From: Desulfuromusa sp.
Lineage (GTDB): Bacteria; Desulfobacterota; Desulfuromonadia; Desulfuromonadales; Geopsychrobacteraceae
NCBI GenBank assembly: GCA_016744595.1
Contig: JADGEB010000022.1
Location: forward strand, 1 to 53,468
DNA length: 53,468 nucleotides
Direction: 5' to 3'
The notes under the pieces were generated by a model. It searched no databases. It was not told the DNA's origin and saw only the letters and a program-made list of their open reading frames with translations. This document shows positions 1 to 8,537 of the stretch, in pieces (the stretch's first letter is position 1; each line of letters opens with the position of its first letter). Position numbers and translations under genes: made by a program.

Positions 1-10
1 GTATGGTCAT
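1..10 (-). CDS. 5' end of a divergent gene running off the left edge
   Basis: On the minus strand an ATG at 10-8 is followed by ACC ATA and then the window edge. A strong Shine-Dalgarno GGAGGT (complement of 15-20) lies 4-5 bases upstream, which is why a start is called. Only three codons are visible, so no function can be given. The gene would be divergent from the MarR-type regulator and share the 11-297 interval with it, a usual arrangement for a MarR regulator and its target. Confidence 0.4.
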
Positions 11-268
11 CAGTACCTCCAGTGGTTACGGGTTGTAACCGACTGAGACCATTTACACAAAGTTTTTTACACCCTCGTTCAGTGCTACAAAGAATCAGCA
101 TTGCCACTCAATAAGTAAATCTGCTCGCTATCTTCTTCAGTGCTTACATAAAACCAAACGGAAATAGATTGAGTCAATACCATTCAACCGACGCGACTTA
201 TTATCTAATTTCCTTCCCTCAACTCCAAAGGAATATAAACTTATCGAGTTCAGGACGTTAGGCTCGCT

Positions 269-297
269 TTGACAGAAAGGTAAATTTCTAATTATAA
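269..297 (+). promoter_or_regulatory. sigma70-like promoter of the MarR-type gene
   Basis: TTGACA at 269-274, a 17-base spacer, then TTATAA at 292-297. Transcription would begin near 304, downstream of the ATG at 298, so the coding start should be the later in-frame ATG at 337. Confidence 0.6.
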
Positions 298-336
298 ATG
301 CTTGTAAAAATAGTTAAGCTTCTGTACTGTTTGTTC

Positions 337-813
337 ATGGATAAAACACCACCACACATCAAAGCAACTGTGCTTCAACTGACCCAGGTTGCACGTAAGT
401 TTGCACAAATTGAATCATTGCCGATTATGGTGGAAGAGGGTCTGGTTATCTCGACGCGTGAGGCGCACACCATTCAGAGTGTTGGTGATGAGAGTTGCAC
501 CAATGTAACAGATGTTGCCAACTGCTTTGGTATCACCAAGAGCGCAGCGTCCCAATTAGTTTCAAAGTTGAGCGGAAAAGGTTTTTTGGTGAAGCAGCAG
601 TCTGCACACAGCAACAAGGAATTGCAGTTGTCATTGACCCCGCTGGGCTGGCAGGCCTTTGAGGCACATGAGCATTTTCACGGCAAAGATATGAACCGTG
701 TTGTTAGTAGCATGAAAAAGTTTTCCACTGAAGATATTGCAACTCTCAATACCCTTTTAAAGACCCTCAATACAATTATGGATGAGCGGTTGGATTCGGA
801 AAGCGAAGAGTAG
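337..813 (+). CDS. MarR-family transcriptional regulator
   Basis: 158-residue winged-helix protein. The central part, from the segment TNVTDVANCFGITKSAASQ onward, is a typical MarR recognition-helix region, followed by a wing (SNKELQLSLTPLGWQAF) and a C-terminal dimerisation helix. MarR proteins are dimeric, usually repressors released by small ligands or oxidation. The frame is open from an ATG at 298, but a good promoter ends at 297, so the ATG at 337 (MDKTPPH) is chosen; it lacks a clear Shine-Dalgarno. The likely target is the divergent gene at the left edge or the methyltransferase downstream. The ligand is unknown. Confidence 0.75.
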   Translation: MDKTPPHIKATVLQLTQVARKFAQIESLPIMVEEGLVISTREAHTIQSVGDESCTNVTDVANCFGITKSAASQLVSKLSGKGFLVKQQSAHSNKELQLSLTPLGWQAFEAHEHFHGKDMNRVVSSMKKFSTEDIATLNTLLKTLNTIMDERLDSESEE

Positions 814-817
814 CGCA

Positions 818-866
818 TTTTTTTTGCAACAATAATTAAGAGACTTAACTATTGTTGCAAAAAAAA
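818..866. terminator. Long symmetric hairpin terminator after the MarR-type gene
   Basis: T8 at 818-825, a 15-base arm at 826-840, loop AGA, a matching arm at 844-858 (one mismatch), then A8 at 859-866. The layout is symmetric. It would end transcripts entering from the right on the minus strand; as a plus-strand terminator it lacks a trailing T tract unless the T8/A8 arms pair. Confidence 0.55.
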
Positions 867-1043
867 TAACTATGGATCTAGGATGATTCCTCTGTTGGGT
901 GATCCATTTCTTGCTCCCATGCAGCCGCCATTATGGGCGGATTGAGCTTTGCAACTTTGCTCACTTAATTTGTTATTCCCGTTACCTACTCAACTGTTTT
1001 TTCTGTTCACCGCCATGAAACAGAAAAGAAAGGATAATTTTCT

Positions 1044-1670
1044 ATGAGCGACCATCATCATTGCCATAGTCAACAAAAGGACGCTTCACAACGCGGCCCA
1101 AGCAGTTACGGTATGCATAACGTTGATACGGTATTTTCTGCCCTCAATATTAATAAAAATGATGTTTTTCTCGATATCGGTTGTGGCCAAGGAGAATACA
1201 GCCTTATGGCGGCTCAAATGGTTAGCCCATGCGGTATTGTTTATGCCATCGACCAATGGCCAGCGATAACAGAAGGGTTAGCGAAAGAAGCTGAAGAGCA
1301 TGGGATTCACAACATTATAGGCATAGCCTGCGATATCAATAAGGGGCTACTTGTTGAAGACAATCACGTTGATGTTTGCCTGCTCGCCACCATTCTTCAC
1401 GCCACCCGTTTAGATATTTTAGCAACAGGATTAGCCAGTGAACTTCACCGTGTCTTAAAACCCCATGGTCGCGTCGCCATATTGGAATGCAAAAAAGAGG
1501 AGCAAAATTTCGGCCCCAGTATTGAAAGGCGACTATCACCACAGCAGGTGGAAGAAGCTTTCAGCGAAGTGGGATTTAAGAAAATAGACTATATCGATCT
1601 CGGCTATAACTACATGGTGCAATACAAATCAGATCTCAAGCAACCGACAGCATCAGAGGAGGATGAGTGA
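1044..1670 (+). CDS. Class I SAM-dependent methyltransferase
   Basis: 208 residues. Motif I, DIGCGQGEYS, sits near residue 44 and an acidic motif II-like segment (VYAIDQ) follows, the Rossmann-type SAM-binding pattern. The later part carries HRVLKPHGRVAILE, typical of UbiE/Methyltransf_11-like enzymes. The N-terminus is rich in His and Cys (HHHCH), which could bind metal. A Shine-Dalgarno AGAAAGGA precedes the ATG. The substrate cannot be told from sequence. The MarR-type regulator upstream could control it, although a strong hairpin separates them. Confidence 0.8.
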   Translation: MSDHHHCHSQQKDASQRGPSSYGMHNVDTVFSALNINKNDVFLDIGCGQGEYSLMAAQMVSPCGIVYAIDQWPAITEGLAKEAEEHGIHNIIGIACDINKGLLVEDNHVDVCLLATILHATRLDILATGLASELHRVLKPHGRVAILECKKEEQNFGPSIERRLSPQQVEEAFSEVGFKKIDYIDLGYNYMVQYKSDLKQPTASEEDE

Positions 1671-1839
1671 TGAAGTAATACTCTGTTCTTCTGGGAAGCC
1701 TTTTGATCTACCTGTTGGTTGTTCCGGCACTCTCAAGGTCGATTCTACGGTTGCTACAAAAGGTGACAGCAAAGTAGACAATATGTCTTCAATTGTTAAA
1801 GAACGATTGACTAATAGCCTAAAGACATTAGTTTGTTAG
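1663..1839 (+). CDS. Possible 58-residue ORF overlapping the methyltransferase stop
   Basis: An ATG at 1663 overlaps the last 8 bases of the methyltransferase gene and opens a 58-codon frame with three Cys, ending at 1839, where it overlaps tail to tail with the DUF4238 gene. GAGGAGG directly abuts the ATG, too close to be ideal. Another frame in the same stretch (ATG at 1670) would encode a hydrophobic LLGSLLIYLLVVPAL segment but has TAA as its third codon. One of the two may be a real or recently broken small gene. No family is recognised. Confidence 0.25.
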   Translation: MSDEVILCSSGKPFDLPVGCSGTLKVDSTVATKGDSKVDNMSSIVKERLTNSLKTLVC

Positions 1840-2759
1840 CCGATTTTATTGCATTTTTCTTGTTTCTCAGCCCATTTGTTCAACTCAGCACAAACTACGT
1901 CGGTGTCCCGTGAAGAAATCATAAAGTTTTGTGCACCACGCCAAAGCATAAGGTTGTAGGAGCCAGGTCCTTCTTCAGTTAAGGGATAGTATTGCCCCTT
2001 TGGTTCCTCGTGCTTGTCGTCCAGCACTAACAACCTAGTCGGACTCAATGGGAAAACAATAAATGTATCCTTTGTGCTTATTCCGAAAGGCAAACCATTT
2101 ATGTTTTCCATAACAACTGGTTTGTCAGTTGTTATAAAAACCGGGTCGTCTGAAACTATGATAGACCATCTTTTTTCGAGAAATAATTCAGCAATTGATC
2201 CTGTGTGCTGATGGATGCTTTCTACAAATTCGTGATGAATCCTCTTTGGGGAAGTCAGTTTGTATTCCTGGAAATTTGACGGATCAAATTCAATTTCCTT
2301 TTCGTCTACGAGCATAGTTGTAACTAAGGGATTTCCATTTTTGTCTTTTGGTAATTGCTCAAACATATTCACGACATGAGCATGTGCTTGCTTCGTGGCG
2401 TCTATCTGTGATGGATGGCGCAAAAGTAGAGTTGCCAAAAAAAAAGAGACCGCTTTACGGATAGCCTTATTTTCATATAGGTCAAGAAAGTCGTTTGCTA
2501 GTGCTGGCCAAATTCGAGAGACAAGTTGTTCTAGGTCGGCCAGTTTGTCTTCAGTAGCCCAACTTCTGATCCCAACTTCATTCTCAGGGGAATACAGGAA
2601 TCTCCGAGCAGCTATGTCTCTTATACTTACAATTTTCGGATCACTGTCACCTTTGCTAAATATATATACCTGAGGGGTTTTAGAATTACGTGTTTCAGGT
2701 ATGGCAAAATGCTTCAGGTAGAACCTTGGCACCCAATGTTGTTTTTTTGCTTTTCCCAT
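1836..2759 (-). CDS. DUF4238 domain-containing protein
   Basis: 307 residues. It opens with KKQHWVPRFYLKHF, the hallmark of DUF4238, a family of unknown function found sporadically in bacteria, often in variable genome regions. No signal peptide or membrane segment is seen. It stands alone, between a plus-strand gene and a palindrome-rich intergenic patch, and shares no operon. Sporadic distribution and the unusual palindromes directly upstream suggest it was acquired; this is inference. Confidence 0.75.
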   Translation of the reverse strand: MGKAKKQHWVPRFYLKHFAIPETRNSKTPQVYIFSKGDSDPKIVSIRDIAARRFLYSPENEVGIRSWATEDKLADLEQLVSRIWPALANDFLDLYENKAIRKAVSFFLATLLLRHPSQIDATKQAHAHVVNMFEQLPKDKNGNPLVTTMLVDEKEIEFDPSNFQEYKLTSPKRIHHEFVESIHQHTGSIAELFLEKRWSIIVSDDPVFITTDKPVVMENINGLPFGISTKDTFIVFPLSPTRLLVLDDKHEEPKGQYYPLTEEGPGSYNLMLWRGAQNFMISSRDTDVVCAELNKWAEKQEKCNKIG

Positions 2760-2771
2760 ATTTTCTTCTGC

Positions 2772-2874
2772 TAACGGAGCCGTGCTGTTGAGCCGCGAGG
2801 CTCGCAGGTTCGGAAAATGTGTTTATATTTTACGTGCCGAGAACCGTAGTCGGCTCAACAGCACGGCTCCGTTA
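2772..2874. repeat. Perfect 24-bp inverted repeat with 55-bp spacer
   Basis: The arm at 2772-2795 (begins TAACGGAGCC) is exactly complementary to 2851-2874 (ends GGCTCCGTTA). It lies just upstream of the DUF4238 start codon. The TAACG...CGTTAG ends recall integron attC sites, but the core consensus is not fully met. With the adjoining palindromes it fills much of the 565-bp gene-free stretch 2760-3324. Confidence 0.8.
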
Positions 2875-2940
2875 GGATGGAGCGCGAAGCGGTCTATCCT
2901 AACATTGTGTTAGGCAGAAAACTCTCTTATATTTTCTGCC
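2871..2940. repeat. Stacked short palindromes, attC-like
   Basis: Three overlapping palindromes follow the 24-bp repeat: GTTAGGAT (2871-2878) with ATCCTAAC (2896-2903); CCTAAC (2898-2903) with GTTAGG (2909-2914); and GGCAGAAAA (2913-2921) with TTTTCTGCC (2932-2940). GTTAGGC at 2909-2915 matches the attC R' core GTTRRRY. No integrase is in the window. The rest of the gap, 2941-3324, shows no further structure I can support. Confidence 0.55.
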
Positions 2941-3324
2941 TATTTTGCTATCAACAGAATTCCTCTGACATTTTGAGAATCGTTGAGGAAATAATTGGAG
3001 GGATATTTTTTACTAGGTTGTATCGACAGGCCCCCTCCATGACGAACTTGAGTACGATACATCTCAATCGCTGATGAAACAAGGCAAATCAGTAAATAGG
3101 AAAGCTTGATCCGGTTGATTTTGGATCTGTTCATATAAATAAATTATCAATTTTCAAATAAAATATCCATTTACCCTCTAGTGCAAAATCGGTGTGGAGA
3201 TATATATTGATAGTTAGGCAATGACAGAATCATATCAGTGCAGCTTCATAACCTGCAGTACCAGTGAACTTAAATAAACCAGACACCGTACTCTCCTAAC
3301 CAATTAAAAACGGATGACATCATA

Positions 3325-3741
3325 ATGTCTAAAAGCTATCACAATCTCCGCCATATCGTTTATGCCTTTGCTCTCTGCTTGCTGATCTCAGCCTGTCAGT
3401 CAAACCAGCAAGAATCGGCACCGCAATCATCGCCACAAAAACAAATATCGAAACAGATCACGAACAATGAACAAAAAGTGTTGGATCAACCAGAAGAACA
3501 GAAAGAAAGGTCAACTGCGCCCACCAAGGTCAATCTCAATCTATCTAAAGAACTGATTGAAAAAATAGATTCTGACAGCCAGCAAAAACTCAACTTAGAA
3601 CTGCATGAGAAGGTGTCCAGCAAAACAGCAGGAAATAGAAAAGTTAAAATCAGTGCTGGGGTTTTAGTCGACAAGGAAGAGGAAGATCTGACAAAGAAAT
3701 TAGATGGTGGAAAAGTCAATATCAGCGTCCCCTTTAACTAA
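3325..3741 (+). CDS. Small predicted lipoprotein, unknown function
   Basis: 138 residues. A basic N-terminus, a hydrophobic stretch and the lipobox LISAC (Cys at about residue 24) predict a signal peptidase II lipoprotein. The mature part is low in complexity, rich in Gln, Ser, Lys and Glu, with no recognised domain; the last third has charged repeats ending in VNISVPFN. The Shine-Dalgarno is weak. It lies 67 bases before the endonuclease IV gene on the same strand and could be co-transcribed. Confidence 0.6.
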   Translation: MSKSYHNLRHIVYAFALCLLISACQSNQQESAPQSSPQKQISKQITNNEQKVLDQPEEQKERSTAPTKVNLNLSKELIEKIDSDSQQKLNLELHEKVSSKTAGNRKVKISAGVLVDKEEEDLTKKLDGGKVNISVPFN

Positions 3742-3808
3742 AGACATGATCGCCTCTCAAAAAGACAATCCAGATCAATCAATATCTAAACCATAAGGAC
3801 AAATATCA

Positions 3809-4660
3809 ATGAAATATATAGGAGCCCATGTCAGTGCCGCTGGTGGTGTTTTCAATGCGCCACTGAACGCTGTCGAAATTGGAGCAACAGCTTTTGCTCT
3901 ATTTACAAAAAATCAGAAACAGTGGAAAAGCTCACCGTTAACTAATGATGCTATTGCAAAATTCAAAACAAATTGCGAAGAAAACAACTTTAGCCCCAAG
4001 CAGATTCTCCCTCACGACAGCTACCTGATAAACCTTGGCCATCCCGAAGCAGAAAAATTGGAGAAATCGCGTGCGGCTTTTATCGATGAACTACAACGTT
4101 GCCAGCAACTAGGACTGATCTATCTCAATTTTCATCCAGGAACTCATTTGAAACAAATGAGTGAAACAGACTGCCTGAGTCGCATTGCGGAATCGATCAA
4201 TCTGGCATTACAGCAGGTTCCAGACGTGATTGCAGTGATAGAAAATACGGCTGGTCAGGGGAGCAATCTGGGCTATCGCTTTGATCATTTAGCAGAAATT
4301 ATCGAGCAAGTTAAAGACAAATCTCGCGTTGGGGTCTGTCTGGATACCTGTCATACTTTTGTTTCAGGCTATGACCTACGCGGAGCAGAGGCGTGTGAGA
4401 AAACTTTCGCTGAATTTGAGCGGGTTGTTGGTTTCAAATACCTGAAAGGAATGCACATTAACGACAGCAAAACACCCTATGGCAGCAAGGTTGATCGTCA
4501 TGCACCACTTGGAGCGGGAGAGATTGGTTGGGACTGTTTCAAATATATTATGGCTGATTCTCGTTTTGATGGGATACCGTTGGTTCTGGAAACAACTAAT
4601 CCGGAACTCTGGCCAGAAGAGATTTCAGAATTAAAGCGGCTGGCCGGATTAACTCATTAG
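3809..4660 (+). CDS. nfo: Endonuclease IV (AP endonuclease)
   Basis: 283 residues, the usual length. Endonuclease IV cuts 5' of abasic sites in base excision repair and also removes 3' blocking groups, using three zinc ions in a TIM barrel. The metal-ligand motifs are all visible in order: HDSYLINLG (about 69), NFHPGTH (about 109), IENTAGQG (about 145), LDTCHTF (about 179-182), HINDSK (about 216), [12 protein letters not shown] (about 229-231) and LETTNP (about 261). AAGGA precedes the ATG. A hairpin follows the stop codon. Confidence 0.96.
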   Translation: MKYIGAHVSAAGGVFNAPLNAVEIGATAFALFTKNQKQWKSSPLTNDAIAKFKTNCEENNFSPKQILPHDSYLINLGHPEAEKLEKSRAAFIDELQRCQQLGLIYLNFHPGTHLKQMSETDCLSRIAESINLALQQVPDVIAVIENTAGQGSNLGYRFDHLAEIIEQVKDKSRVGVCLDTCHTFVSGYDLRGAEACEKTFAEFERVVGFKYLKGMHINDSKTPYGSKVDRHAPLGAGEIGWDCFKYIMADSRFDGIPLVLETTNPELWPEEISELKRLAGLTH

Positions 4661-4677
4661 ACAGAGAAGCAATCCTT

Positions 4678-4708
4678 CAAACCGGGTAGTCACTGATCAC
4701 CCGGTTTG
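4678..4708. terminator. Hairpin between convergent nfo and MFS genes
   Basis: CAAACCGGGT at 4678-4687 pairs perfectly with ACCCGGTTTG at 4699-4708 around an 11-base loop. Neither side has a good T tract, so termination is likely but unproven. It sits between two convergent genes. Confidence 0.5.
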
Positions 4709-4719
4709 AGCAATAGGTA

Positions 4720-5886
4720 TTATTTGGTTTCTATCGACCGATTATATCGTGTCAACAAAAATGCCATCGGAATTGTACCAAGCGCAAACAGGGTACAGAG
4801 TTGATAGGTACGTTCCAAACCAATCGAGTCGCCGACAAATCCCAGTGCAAACACCAGTATTGCACCAACACCAAAATTTATAAACATGTACATGCTGTTC
4901 ATAAAAGTCGGCATGTTCGAATCGGTATCCTGAATGCTGGCCATAAGAACCGGACCAGAAGCAAATAAAAACAATCCCAGGATGGCCAACAAAATAATAT
5001 TCTGCGTAAAGATAAACAACGCCATCGCACCGACTGAACCGATGCTGGAAATAACCAGAGTTTTCCTCCGCCCGATCTTGTCGGAGATATTTCCCGCACA
5101 GAATGTTCCGATAACCCCAAAGAATTGCAGCACAGAAAGTGAGATACCTGCAAACCACAGCGACTCTCCCTGTCCGGTTAAATAGACCGGCAGATAGAGG
5201 GTCAGGGCACTTTTCATCGCTGCTTGAAAACAGAGGAACCCGCTAATAACACTAAAAAAAGGCCAGTAGCGACGTAACAGCTTGCGGGTGTCGCCTTTCT
5301 CTTTAGTTTTTTGTGCCTGCCTGTCAACATCAAGGTTTTTCAGTTTTATATATAGCACTAGCGAAGCAATAAGCCCCAAAGGAATCAATCGGTATATCTC
5401 TTCTAGGCTCCAGAGTGATACTGCTGAAATAACCAGCAGTGGGCCAAGGGTTCTAGCCAGTTCACCGCCCACCATAAAAAAGCTCATCCCGGTTCCAACC
5501 TTGTTTCCAGAGGCCTCTTTCACAATCACCGGGGACGGAACATGAAAAAGAGCCGCTGAGATCCCAGCAACAAAGAGGAGGATAAACAGCATCGCAAATG
5601 AATTAGCCAACCCCACCAACCCCATACTGATAGCGGTTATCGCCGGGGTCAGAATGACAAAATATTTGATTCCGGTTTTCTCTGCCAATATTCCAAGAAA
5701 GGGATTAAACAAGGCAGGAATTCGCCGGATAATGTCAAGAAAAGCGGTCATTGAAAGTGACATGCCCAACTTATCAATCAGTAACGGCAATAATGGTGCT
5801 AAAAATGCGGAAAATGTATCGTGAGCAAGATGAGCAAGGGATAAAACAATAACATCTGGTTTTTTAAATTCTGTATTCGGTTTCAA
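4720..5886 (-). CDS. MFS transporter, fosmidomycin-resistance-like
   Basis: 388 residues with about 12 hydrophobic segments. The N-terminal SLAHLAHDTFSAFLAPLLPLLIDKLG resembles the Fsr (fosmidomycin resistance) branch of the major facilitator superfamily, and the repeat-linking loop carries DKIGRRKTL, the MFS signature between helices 8 and 9. It would be an inner-membrane proton-coupled exporter; the substrate is unknown. The start codon is TTG (complement of 5884-5886), with only a weak upstream GGAAAA. It is convergent with nfo and follows the response-regulator gene on the same strand without a visible terminator. Confidence 0.8.
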   Translation of the reverse strand: MKPNTEFKKPDVIVLSLAHLAHDTFSAFLAPLLPLLIDKLGMSLSMTAFLDIIRRIPALFNPFLGILAEKTGIKYFVILTPAITAISMGLVGLANSFAMLFILLFVAGISAALFHVPSPVIVKEASGNKVGTGMSFFMVGGELARTLGPLLVISAVSLWSLEEIYRLIPLGLIASLVLYIKLKNLDVDRQAQKTKEKGDTRKLLRRYWPFFSVISGFLCFQAAMKSALTLYLPVYLTGQGESLWFAGISLSVLQFFGVIGTFCAGNISDKIGRRKTLVISSIGSVGAMALFIFTQNIILLAILGLFLFASGPVLMASIQDTDSNMPTFMNSMYMFINFGVGAILVFALGFVGDSIGLERTYQLCTLFALGTIPMAFLLTRYNRSIETK

Positions 5887-6001
5887 GGGTTTTCCATTCT
5901 GCGATTATGGTCTCTTGTGTCGCTATCAAATAGTGCTATTCATACATTTCTATATCGTATAAAGCAATGGGCTTCCTCAGACTTCATACAAACTGATCCC
6001 T

Positions 6002-6685
6002 TTATTGCTCAGAGAAGTACTTCCGCTCCGGCCGTCCCACGGCACCATAGATGAGCTCGGCAGTCAATTGCCCTGCGGCGGTCAAATATTCCAGATAGCG
6101 ACGCGCGGTAGTACGACTGGCACCAATCTGGCGACCAACTTCATCGGCACTATGTCCATCCGGGTGCGGCTGATCAAAAACGGTGCGGATTTTTTTCAGT
6201 GTCAACGGATCGATCCCTTTGGGATATTCCGGCTCACCAGGGCTTGTACCTTTGTAGGGATGCAACAAACGATCAATATCCTGTTGATTGAGATTGTTTT
6301 CTATCTGTAATTTCTGACGATGGTCACTAAAACGTTTCAATGCTTCTTGAAAACGGGGAAACATGACCGGCTTGAGAATATAGTCAAAAACGCCGCCGTA
6401 CATCGCTTCTTGTAACGGTTCCAGTTCTTTGGCCGCAGTGATTAGAATTACGTCGGTGGCTTGCCGACGGGAACGTAACTTCCAAAGAATTTCGGTTCCT
6501 AATCCTTTTGGGAAGTAGAGGTCAAGCAGGATTAAATCTGGTTTCAGTAGCTCCGACATCTTTTCGGCATCCTCCAGTGTATCAGCAATCCCACAGACTG
6601 AAAAACCTACAACCTTTTCGGTGAAATGGCGGTGGATTTCGGCAATCCTTGGATCGTCTTCGGCAATCAATACACTAAAATCCAT
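6002..6685 (-). CDS. CitB/DcuR-type response regulator
   Basis: 227 residues from the chosen start. The N-terminal receiver has the acidic pair at 10-11 (IAEDDP), the phospho-acceptor Asp55 in LILLDLYFPKG and the conserved Lys in YILKPV. The C-terminal part, with SADEVGRQIGASRTTARRYLEYL, is the CitB/DpiA/DctR-type helix-turn-helix. The open frame extends to 6775, but the ATG at 6685 has a proper GAAGGA and begins one base after the kinase stop codon, indicating translational coupling. Such regulators activate transport genes for C4-dicarboxylates or citrate; the divergent tct operon is the obvious target. Confidence 0.9.
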   Translation of the reverse strand: MDFSVLIAEDDPRIAEIHRHFTEKVVGFSVCGIADTLEDAEKMSELLKPDLILLDLYFPKGLGTEILWKLRSRRQATDVILITAAKELEPLQEAMYGGVFDYILKPVMFPRFQEALKRFSDHRQKLQIENNLNQQDIDRLLHPYKGTSPGEPEYPKGIDPLTLKKIRTVFDQPHPDGHSADEVGRQIGASRTTARRYLEYLTAAGQLTAELIYGAVGRPERKYFSEQ

Positions 6686-6686
6686 A

Positions 6687-8309
6687 TCAACGATTCCTTC
6701 GCTTCGGGATGAAGACAGTGAACAGAGCTCCCCCCAGTTCACTGTCACCCAGAGTGATCTGTCCGTGCAGATCATTCAGTGCGCGCATCACCAGATGGAG
6801 GCCGTGTCCACGATCTTTCTGCTTGGTGGTGAAACCCCGGTCAAAAATTTTCTCAGCAATTTTCGGTGGAACCCCTGCCCCGGAATCACCAATTTCAAAG
6901 ACCAGATCGTTACCGGAATCGGTCATTGAAATTGTCACCTGAGGCTTATGTTTACTGTGCAGTGCGGCATCAAAAGCATTATCAATCAGATTGCCAAGAA
7001 TGGTGACAACTTTTTCCCTATTCAAGTCGACCGGAACATCAATCAACTGGCTCTCCGAGTCGATCAGTAAACCGATGCGTAATTCCTGAGCATAATTATA
7101 TTTACCAATAATGAAGGCAGCCAGCACCGGGTGAGGAATCGCTTTGGCAAGAAAAGCAATCAGCCCCTGATAACCAGCCGTTTCTTGCCCAATCAGATCC
7201 AGAGCCTCTTTTTCGTGGCCAATTTGAATCAACCCGGCGATTGTATGTAGTTTATTGGAATATTCGTGAGTCTGGGCTCGCAACAGCTCTGAATACTCTT
7301 TAACCTGTGAGAGCTGCTTAGCGAGGATATCCAACTCATCCTTACGCCGAAAACTGGCAACAGCACCGATAACTTGTCCTTTTTCGAGCATTGGTACCGT
7401 GTTAATAATCATCGTGATTCCAGAGACCTCAAATTCTTGATCATAATGCTGTTGTCCACCATTTAAGACCCTGCTTAACTTGGCTCCCGGTAAAACCTCA
7501 CGAATATGCTGACCGATAATATCCTCTTCACAGGTTTTCTCCAGACTTTCGATAGCGACCCGATTGACGACTGTCACGTGTGCCTCACGATCAATAGCAA
7601 CAATACCCTCACGGATTGATTCAATAATTGACGCACGTTCACTGAACAAGTGGGCTATCTGTTCTGGTTCAAGCCCAAAAATAGCTCGTTTGAAACGGTT
7701 GGAGATAGTCACTGCGCCAAAAATACCCAACAACATCAAGCCTCCAATCAAAACAGCCCCTTTAAGCTGTTGCTCATGAACAATGCTGCGGACATTTTCC
7801 TGCAGATAACCAACAGAAACCACCCCGATTATTTCTTGACGGCTATTAAAAATCGGTACCTTGCCACGAATTGAAGGACCTAACGTCCCAACGGCATGTG
7901 AAATATAAGACTTGCCTCGTTCCAGTGCCGCAGCATTATCACCGCCAACCATCTGTTTGCCAAGCCGATCCGGTTTTGGATGTGAAAAGCGGATACCACT
8001 ACGATTACCGATAACAATAAATTCAGCACCGGTTTCACGACGGATAGCTTCAGCCAGGGGTTGCAGCTTTCCCTCAGGGTGTGATTTGACAATCTGTTGC
8101 TGAACCAGCGGGATTTTAGCTACGGTTCGTGAAACCTGCAAAGCTCGTTGACCAATCTGTTCTTCTAATACCTCACCGATCATCGCTGTGTACATTCCAC
8201 CCGCCATCAGGGTCAATGACAGCACCAGCAGGCAGACCAACAAAATCATCCTGGTTTTGAGGCTGGTTGTTAAATGGTGTCGGCGTATCTTGTTGGTAAT
8301 CCCGGTCAT
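6687..8309 (-). CDS. CitA/DcuS-family sensor histidine kinase
   Basis: 540 residues. Order: TM helix 20-44, periplasmic PAS-like/Cache sensor about 45-180, TM 182-203, cytoplasmic PAS about 225-320, kinase core with phospho-acceptor His348 in AQTHEYSNKLH, and a HATPase domain with NLIDNAFDA and GLHLVM. The sensor carries GIRFSHP (Arg107, His110), the ligand-binding pattern of citrate/C4-dicarboxylate sensors. It probably detects a tri- or dicarboxylate in the periplasm and phosphorylates the regulator encoded one base downstream. It diverges from tctC across a 228-bp gap. Confidence 0.92.
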   Translation of the reverse strand: MTGITNKIRRHHLTTSLKTRMILLVCLLVLSLTLMAGGMYTAMIGEVLEEQIGQRALQVSRTVAKIPLVQQQIVKSHPEGKLQPLAEAIRRETGAEFIVIGNRSGIRFSHPKPDRLGKQMVGGDNAAALERGKSYISHAVGTLGPSIRGKVPIFNSRQEIIGVVSVGYLQENVRSIVHEQQLKGAVLIGGLMLLGIFGAVTISNRFKRAIFGLEPEQIAHLFSERASIIESIREGIVAIDREAHVTVVNRVAIESLEKTCEEDIIGQHIREVLPGAKLSRVLNGGQQHYDQEFEVSGITMIINTVPMLEKGQVIGAVASFRRKDELDILAKQLSQVKEYSELLRAQTHEYSNKLHTIAGLIQIGHEKEALDLIGQETAGYQGLIAFLAKAIPHPVLAAFIIGKYNYAQELRIGLLIDSESQLIDVPVDLNREKVVTILGNLIDNAFDAALHSKHKPQVTISMTDSGNDLVFEIGDSGAGVPPKIAEKIFDRGFTTKQKDRGHGLHLVMRALNDLHGQITLGDSELGGALFTVFIPKRRNR

Positions 8310-8537
8310 AAGAACTCACATTCCTTTTGGGACGAAACAGAGACTGACAGAATAGCTCGAAATAGCCATGAACAGAATGAACAAAATGCCCTTAATGATG
8401 AAAAAAACCATTATGCCTCTATTGTTTACACTGTTTTATCAGGAAGTTAGTTTTTATATACGAAAATTTGAATTAGATAGTTGGGGTGACAAAACTGCTC
8501 GGCACAATGACGAGCCCTGAGACAAAGGAGAGTTCAG
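8310..8537. promoter_or_regulatory. Divergent control region between sensor kinase and tctC
   Basis: This 228-bp AT-rich gap must hold promoters for the two-component operon and for tctCBA, and presumably regulator sites. No consensus -35/-10 pair stands out. GGTGACAAAACTGC (8485-8498) has the GG-N10-GC spacing of a sigma54 promoter, but its flanks match poorly and a CitB-type regulator has no sigma54-contacting AAA+ domain. A clear AAGGAGAG lies before the tctC start. Confidence 0.4.

Noticed and set aside
298..336. Upstream start of the MarR-type gene at 298
   Set aside because: A good promoter ends at 297, so the message would begin after this ATG.
8484..8500. Possible sigma54 promoter upstream of tctC
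   Set aside because: GG-N10-GC spacing is present but the flanking bases fit poorly, and the adjacent CitB-type regulator lacks an AAA+ domain.
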